Source: Tretioscincus oriximinensis
Lineage: Eukaryota; Chordata; Lepidosauria; Squamata; Gymnophthalmidae
Direction of reading: 5' to 3'
DNA: 64,000 nt
NCBI GenBank assembly: GCA_022410635.1
Contig: JAJVDF010000029.1
Location: 1,915,473 to 1,979,472 of the forward strand
Shown: positions 57,924 to 64,000 of the stretch, piece by piece
How the letters are laid out: every line of letters begins with the position of its first letter
How positions within the stretch are numbered: position 1 is the first letter of the stretch
The notes under the pieces: generated by a model
Seen by the model: the letters and a program-made list of their open reading frames with translations, nothing else
What the model was told of the DNA's origin: nothing
Database searches by the model: none
Position numbers and translations under genes: made by a program

Positions 57924-58739
57924 CACACAAAGACTAATNGCATCTGCTCGGATCCAGAAGACAGAGACACCAAACTCCTGGAACTACAGCAAGCATTCCT
58001 CAGGTTACAGTACCCACCACGTGAAGTAAAAAAACAAATCAACAGAGCCAGAATGGTACCCAGAATCAACCTATTACAGGACAGATTGAGGACAGAAAAC
58101 AACAGAACCCCATTAGTGGTCACATACAGCTCACAATTGGGGCCCCTCAAACACATAATAAATGAACTTCAACCTATTTTGGATAAAAACACAGCTCTCT
58201 CAAGAGCACTTGGTGGCAAACCTTTGCTGGCTTACAAACAACCACCCAACCTCAAATAACTCCTCACACAAAGAAGACAGGATACAGAGGTAGAAATGGG
58301 AACTAGACCCTGCCACAAACGCAGATGTCAACTCTGTGCACANATCCACCCTGGCAATGTCATCACNGGACCTGATAACACCACCCACAACATTAGAGGG
58401 ACTTTTACATGCTCATCTTCTAATGTGGTGTATTCCATTTTCTGCCAACAATGCCCCTCTACACTCTACATTGGGCAAACAGGAAAATCCCTTCGCCAGA
58501 GAATAAATGGACACAAATCAGATATTCGAAATGGAAACACACAGAAACCAGTTGCTGAACATTTCAACCTTNCAGGACATTCTCTCTCAGACCTCAGGAC
58601 TGCAGTTCTTGAACAAAGAAACTACAAAGGAAGGTTTGAAAGAGAAGCAGCAGAACTTCAATACATTCACAAGTTCCAGGCCATCAGCAAAGGACTTAAC
58701 AGAGACAATGGTTTCCTGGCCAACTATACATTTTTATGA
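57924..58739 (+). pseudogene. PLE ORF: polymerase end, linker and GIY-YIG endonuclease
   Basis: PLEs encode a reverse transcriptase related to telomerase followed by a GIY-YIG endonuclease. Only the C-terminal part is present. In one frame it reads ICSDPEDRDTKLLELQQAFL and LQYPPREVKKQINRA (end of the polymerase), RTPLVVTYSSQLGPLKHIIN and LLAYKQPPNLK (connector), CHKRRCQLC (finger-like linker), VVYSIFCQQCPSTLYIGQTG (GIY-YIG core) with SLRQRINGHKSDI (helix carrying the conserved R and H) and QKPVAEHFN, ending in FLANYTFL. A single in-frame TAA (58257-58259) breaks it, and three codons contain n. There is no start codon, so this is a 5'-truncated pseudogene. Confidence 0.9.
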
Positions 58740-58960
58740 CACCTGTTAAGTATTTGATTGATTCTCTACCAGACATTGCCCCTTGTTNCCCCAGGGACTT
58801 TTTCACATAAGAGGATTAGTTCCTGCTATTTACCTGTTTTTTAAAGGAGATTAGTTCCTGNTATTTACCTGCAATTCAACACCTCCCTACAGTTGCATAT
58901 GCTTTGTCTTCTCCCATACACATTTCCCTATAAATACCTGACCCTGACATTAGTCCCTCA

Positions 58961-59001
58961 GCATCTGAAGAAGTAGACCTGTCTACGAAAGCTTATGCCA
59001 A
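58961..59001 (+). ncRNA. Hammerhead ribozyme-like core in PLE tail
   Basis: CTGAAGA (58965-58971), one A, helix GTAGA (58973-58977) with TCTAC (58982-58986) around CCTG, GAAA (58987-58990), then GCTTATGCC with a possible two-pair helix III. The order equals a type I hammerhead core. The extra A before helix II, C at the position that should pair with A15.1, and a weak helix I argue against efficient cleavage by a single unit. Confidence 0.6.
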
Positions 59002-59052
59002 CCACTTTTCTCAAGTTAGTCTCAAAGTGCTGCTACCTCCTTTGCTGGACAC

Positions 59053-60927
59053 AAAGACTGAGTATTCATGAGGGGCAAAAACCAGGAGCAAAAGCAATTT
59101 GGATCTGAACTAGAAACGTGCATTTTCCATATAATCCAAAAAGAAAATACACTGGTCATGCAGAGTTCGCTCAGAAAACTGTTGCAAGTGCAGCTTAACA
59201 CAATTCGATTTTGCTGTGAGTTCTGATGGGAGCAAGGACCGAACAGCTGAAGGGCCAGACCTTGGGGGTCTTCTGGGAAAGGCAGAAGAACCCACAAAGA
59301 GTGGGGTGCACGGGGCAGGGGTTCTAAGTAGATCTCCTGTCTTACCCCACACAACATTTTTCCAATCAGCTGGGGTTCCAGTCTGTACAGGAAAAAGGGT
59401 GAGGGGAGAAGGCAGGAGATCTCCTTAGATTTTCTTCTGCCAGGGACCCCAGCCTTTACTTCTGCTTTTCTCAGAAGGCCTCCAAGGACCAGATCTCCAG
59501 TGTGTATGGACTTTAAAACGGGGCTAGAGATGGGAGAAAACAATAAATTCCCATTCCACTCTGCTGCTTTTTTTGCCCCCCTTTTTATCCTCATGAGCGA
59601 GTGCCAGGTGGACATAAATGCTTACGCTCACCTAGCAGGCAGCACAAATACAAATTGGTTGAGCTACTCCAGTTCATGTCAAATCAGTTCATGTCAAATT
59701 GGAATCTATTCTGCATATTCCTAGTGCTAGACCGATTGCGCAGTAGTTTTNCAGCACCTTCAATGAGTATTTTCTGAAATTTGCACTAACTTTTTTTCTT
59801 TTACAGCCAACTGGAATTTTATCTGTTGTTTAGAAGCACCCAAAGATAAGAGAATGAGATTCTGACAGTTNAGCTGTAGGTTTGTTCATAGTTCTGGAAT
59901 GGAATTCAAGTGGCCTAAGAGAATTGCACATGTGCAAGTCAGAAAGATATTCCCTGACAATCTGTCACCGCAAATTGTCAGTCTGGCTCATAGTGTTTTG
60001 CATAACAATCTTCTGATAGAACCTATATCTTATTTTAGAAAAGGAGTCGATATAGATATCCTCTAACCTTTTTTTGTCACTTAATATGTTAATTTGTTTA
60101 ACCTAGGATTACCATAAAAAAACAATTCAGCAGTGCTGCATCTTTAATGGGTTTGTAAAAGACATGTCAGCAGGTGTAGCTTATAAATGCCTGCAGCATT
60201 TGTTGGGATTTTCCTCTTTGAAACATCTATTAAGGATGCAGCATTGTTGCCCTGATTTTTTCTGGCAATTCTAACTGTTATACAATTATTTTGCATTATT
60301 GTTCAAATTGTTAGCTCGCCTTATAAAACTGTTATGTTTGCAATTTAGCATATTTTCTGCACTGTTTGAATGTAACTTCTGGAAAAAAGGATGAATAAAA
60401 AGAGCAAGAAAAAGGCTAGGCATGGTCAAGAGAGGAAGAGGACCTACTGCTCAAAGTAAATAAAGAATTTATTACTTTTACTTTTGTTGGATTTTCCAGA
60501 TAAAACCAGTCTATATATGTTTACTGCCAAATAGCAAAGTATGACCTCCAGAGTCTACGAATCAGTCCATTTCCCATGAGAGCACAGGAATGTTGATATT
60601 ATAGCTTATCACTGTATTTTGAATTGCATGTGCATGCTCATAAGCTCACATGCTTATTCTGAATTCTATCTTTGTGTAATGAAGATTCTTGGAATGTGAA
60701 ATGCATTTAAGAGATGGTCACAAGTTAAAAGCTGAAGTGGCCAATATACTCTTCGCTATTTTTATTTTATAGATCTTTGTAAATAAAACTAAAAGCCTTG
60801 GAATGAAACAAAATGTGTAAGACTATGTTGCTTTATCCTGGCAGATGCTATAATCTGTTGCAGCATTCCTGGCCTTCAGATCACTGAAAGCTATGTATTT
60901 ACTCTGCGTAAATTGGATCATAATATA
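59053..60927. other. No gene recognised; one long unassigned frame
   Basis: A 197-codon minus-strand frame (59022-59615) ends inside the PLE tail and overlaps frames on the other strand. It contains no domain I recognise. The rest is AT-rich and unassigned, apart from the segment at 60137-60201. Confidence 0.4.
60137..60201 (+). repeat. Segment similar to 3309-3370
   Basis: The core tagcttataaatgcctgcag matches cagcttataatgcctccaa at 3346-3364, with further similarity upstream. It may be an old repeat family. Confidence 0.4.
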
Positions 60928-61001
60928 CTGCTCAAAACAATTAAGNTAGCACTTTAACATAACAGTGTATGTTAAAGTGTTCCCTTAATTTTTTTGAGCA
61001 G
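60928..61001. mobile_element. Very small mariner-type MITE
   Basis: ctgctcaaaacaattaag pairs with the inverse cttaatttttttgagcag, and cactttaacat pairs with atgttaaagtg. It is 74 bases, almost only inverted repeats, flanked by TA on each side (60926-60927, 61002-61003). Confidence 0.85.
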
Positions 61002-64000
61002 TATATATATTTCNACAATTTTCTGGGTTAACAAAGATGGCCTCCTTGACCATTTTCTCATTGGGGGTTATTTCAGGATATGCATTCAAATTGCAGATCT
61101 TTTCCNGTAGTATGGCAAAATGCTCCATCCTCCATTGCAAGTCTTCTTTCAGTCCTGTTGCATGGTGCGCCATCACGGGGATACGATAGCACGAGAGGTT
61201 GTCAGCCAATAGAATTTCAGGATCACAGGTGGCTGTACATGTGTAGTTACATCTCCCTGCTTCTTCTTATCAGCTCCACATGAATTCAAAGAAAGGTATG
61301 TCCCCTCTTTTCCCTAGTGAAATCTACAATTGCTTTTAGATTCAGTATTTCACTTGGTTTCCCTCATGGGCATAAGGCCTTAGGCATAGGGCCTAAGGTG
61401 GAAATGAGTTTGCTTCAAAGTGGTCATTAACAGTTCCAAACTTTTTCTTTTTTACTAACTACTATGGGATACATGGGGTTTTAAGTCCAAGAAATTTTAC
61501 TATTCTAGGTGGCTTCTGTTTTGAATAATTATGAAAAAGATGCTCCTTAGGCTGACAAAGTCGGATAAGTTACTTGGATCAATACCTGGATAAAAATACA
61601 AGCCACATTATTTTGCAGTAAAGTATCCAGTTAGGCAAGTTGCTTCATTCTTCCTGCCCTGTTGACTTTACACAGCCAATATACCTGAGNTAATTTATTT
61701 CAAAATATTGTGAAAAAGAAGTTTCAACAGAAAGTGTCTAGAAGTAGCCAAGCTGTCTAATTGTAAGCTCTCCACTTGTCAAATTTNCAAGGGCTTCAGC
61801 AGATCTGTTATTTGTTGGTTCAAGAAATGAAGTTCTCTTAACCAGCATCTGAACTGATCCTTTATGCATAGTTTGAAGATGACATCTTTAGGGTGATGAC
61901 ATCTCTGATGGCCACTGGGCTTTTGTTGATATGGATCAAAGTTGTAGAAAATGGATTCTCCCAGACTCTGCATGTAATGTTTGTTTTGACATTTTAGGAA
62001 GAGTGCCTTCACAAAGCAGAATTTACTTTCTCCGTCTTCATCCTGAAAGATGGGCAGTCATGCATGACATCAGCTGAAGTCTGGAGTGAACAAGGTATAT
62101 TTGAAGGCATCTATTTGGGAGATTTAAAGAGAAGGTTCTGCTCTGTATTTCTTTATATAAAAAGAAAAAGATGAAATGAGTAAAGGCAAACACGTTGCTG
62201 TTTAGAATTCTGCCTGTTGCTTCCCGATCTCTTCCTTAGTATGTAACCAATTTGATTATTGAATCTCATTGACAGTAGAACATTTTCTGACATTTTTGAA
62301 TATACTGTGTAGGCATGTTTCAAAATTAAAATAATTTTAATGATCTCCTTTTCAAAATGTTGGCAAAGTGTCTAAGATTTATTTTCCTTCTTTATCTATG
62401 CAATGAAATAGTATGGTTGGAGAATTTTGAGGAGGAGGCACCATTTCTCAATTAATAACATAAGAATCACCTTGCCTGGGGGAAAGAGAAGAGAAATAAC
62501 GAGTTGAGAAGAAAAAGGAAACACTATGCTGGAATTCATCAATTATTGTAACTTTTAGCAAACAGTTTCATCCAGTAAGGAGGGGCTTTGTCACCTAAGT
62601 GCTTTTTGAACCATCTGTAGAAGAACTGAACCATACCTGAAGAATTGGACTAAATCAAAAAGGGGGAAAGGGAACCCCACATTTTTTTTAGTTTTCAGTT
62701 CAGTTCAAAAAAAGTCCTGGAAATGTAAAGATATGTCCTTACTAGTTCTGCAGTATTGCACCAATTTGGACATGACTTCTCATGCACAGGACTTCTCTGA
62801 AGCTGTAATGACAGTTTTGTAGCTGTCTGCAAAAAAGTGGTGGAAGGTAGAAGATACCTATGAAGCTGCCCTTAAGTCAGTGATGACAAGAATGGTCAGT
62901 TGATCTAGTTACTTAATGCCAACATGTGTGGCTGTAGCTAACCCGCATCAAGCTAAAGCACACTAAAATATACCATGTAATGTGTAAAACACAGCAAGGC
63001 AAGCTTTTGGACTTCCTGCAAAAATATTTCCAAAATGGAGAAATAAAAACTGTTTAACAAGCATAGTCTACAGACTGTTTCAGACTATTGGGAAAGTGAT
63101 TATCAGTTTGAATGCCTGTTTCTGATAACTACTTGGACTTGTTCCTCAGTCAGATAATGATTTTGACCTTTCTTTACTTCCGGAAGAAGGAATGATCCTA
63201 GATTACTTCTGGAAGTGAGCCATTTAAATTTAAGTTGCACCCCCCACAGTCCTAGATAGGTATCCTCACTAAAAGCCACCCAATGTAACTGAAGTGGACC
63301 CACAAGAAAAACCAAATGAGTAAGAGAAGACACCTGGAAACAACAAGAATTAACAGTGGATAAATATTTAATTACTAGTATCTGATTCATTTTAATTTTG
63401 AAAGGGAACCCGAGTCACTGACAGAGTTATTATACAGTTATAAATTAGCATGATGAGAGAACAGAAATGTGTTATTTGCTTACAACATTTTAAAACTCAA
63501 AGATATTGAATATAGAATATAGTTTGTAGATAGTTTGTAGATTTGGGACCAATTGAAATGATTCTTTGGAGCCTTTTCTTGTAATTAGCACATGCAATTT
63601 ATTGCTATGGCATTTAGATTGAACGTCTTTCTTTTTAAGTATTAAATAAACATGTAAATGACCAAACATCTGACAGCTAAGTAAAGCCTCTATATTCAAC
63701 ATAATCTGTTTCTGGGCAGCAGATGCTAAAACATACAGAGAAGGATTGGAAATGATTCAATCAGCACATGGACAAAATTCAAGAGCAGAGGGCTTTATCC
63801 TTTGGTAGCAACTGGGAGAAAATTCCCTTGAGACAAAGGGAAATCCTGAATCTGACCACATTTTAAAGGCAGAACAAAAGCAGTTTAGAGCAACTTGTGA
63901 ACAGTTTTTAATCTCAGCACAGCAAATAAGCTTCAGGAGTAGATCATAAGTGAAATGTAGTGTGGACAACAATTTCCTTAAATGCACCTGAATAGGTCTA
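61002..64000. other. No gene recognised
   Basis: AT-rich. Minus-strand frames at 60985-61209, 61779-62012, 63103-63390 and 63757-63987 (74-95 codons) match no family known to me. The segment gcatcaagctaaagcacac (62947-62965) recurs at 39936-39953 and belongs with the MITE-like traces. Confidence 0.45.

Larger units (their letters stand above)
57921..59052 (+). mobile_element. Penelope-like element, best copy
   Basis: The copy spans the end of the polymerase, the linker, the GIY-YIG endonuclease and the non-coding 3' tail. After the stop at 58737-58739 comes about 230 bases of untranslated sequence, including a duplicated ttagttcctg(c/n)tatttacctg unit at about 58819-58872, then the hammerhead-like core and the terminal text caagttagtctcaaagtgct and cctttgctgg. 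The 5' side with the polymerase is missing. The same family is present at 10490, 11827, 13069 and 23330. Confidence 0.9.

Noticed and set aside
59022..59615. 197-codon minus-strand frame
   Set aside because: It ends inside the PLE tail, overlaps open frames on the other strand and contains no recognisable domain. Chance openness in a GC-richer stretch is more likely.
60985..62012. Two minus-strand frames that could be pieces of a transposase
   Set aside because: No catalytic motif or family signature is visible, and they lie in different contexts.

Overview
The window is vertebrate, non-coding, AT-rich genomic DNA, most likely from a squamate reptile. The evidence is the repeat mix: CR1, L2, L1 and R4-like non-LTR retrotransposon fragments, tRNA-derived SINEs of the squamate type, Penelope-like elements (PLEs) with a GIY-YIG endonuclease, and several foldback or MITE-like DNA elements. 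Isolated single n bases and two longer N runs (28722-28731 and 47247-47658) show that this is draft assembly. I recognise no host protein-coding gene, no functional tRNA or rRNA gene, no CRISPR array and no operon. It reads as an intergenic region or a very large intron. Family and clade names come from recognition of motifs by eye, not from a database search.

Layout. 1-2.8 kb: decayed LINE pieces ending in a CR1 3' end. 2.8-7.8 kb: mostly unassigned, with a GC-rich stretch of inverted and direct units at 6.7-7.05 kb and a pyrimidine tract. 7.8-10.1 kb: an L2-like element on the minus strand, split by another LINE. 10.5-13.9 kb: three PLE-derived segments, one of them a head-to-head double tail inserted in a CR1 3' end with a visible target duplication. 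15.8-20.3 kb: CR1 and SINE/L2 ends and a near-perfect hairpin. 22.6-23.7 kb: a foldback and an internally deleted PLE. 27.4-31.4 kb: a foldback, an L2 RT fragment, an L1 3' end and a SINE-like pair. 32.5-35 kb: R4-like pieces, a SINE and a well-preserved L2 3' end. 37-41.6 kb: CR1, L1, R4 and SINE remnants with G-rich and AT-rich simple repeats. 43.2-46.1 kb: a mariner-type MITE and a dense block of foldbacks and tandem units. 47-50.4 kb: GAGGAA microsatellite, assembly gap, SINE, L2 and two CR1 ends. 51.3-54.6 kb: L1 remnant, the best CR1 copy and a hAT-like foldback. 57.2-59.05 kb: a CR1 end and the best PLE copy. 59-64 kb: mostly unassigned, with a tiny mariner-like MITE.

The most interesting signal is in the PLE tails at 11.9, 13.1 and 58.97 kb. 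They carry a recurring motif of CTGAAGA, a short helix and GAAA, which matches the conserved core of a type I hammerhead ribozyme. The helix closing pair differs between copies in a pairing-preserving way (G-C versus C-G). Hammerhead motifs in PLEs are already established; what is new here is these particular copies, their departures from the consensus, and a solo double-tail insertion. A second lead is a foldback family with a shared centre and variable arms at 27.4, 44.6-45.0 and 46.0 kb.
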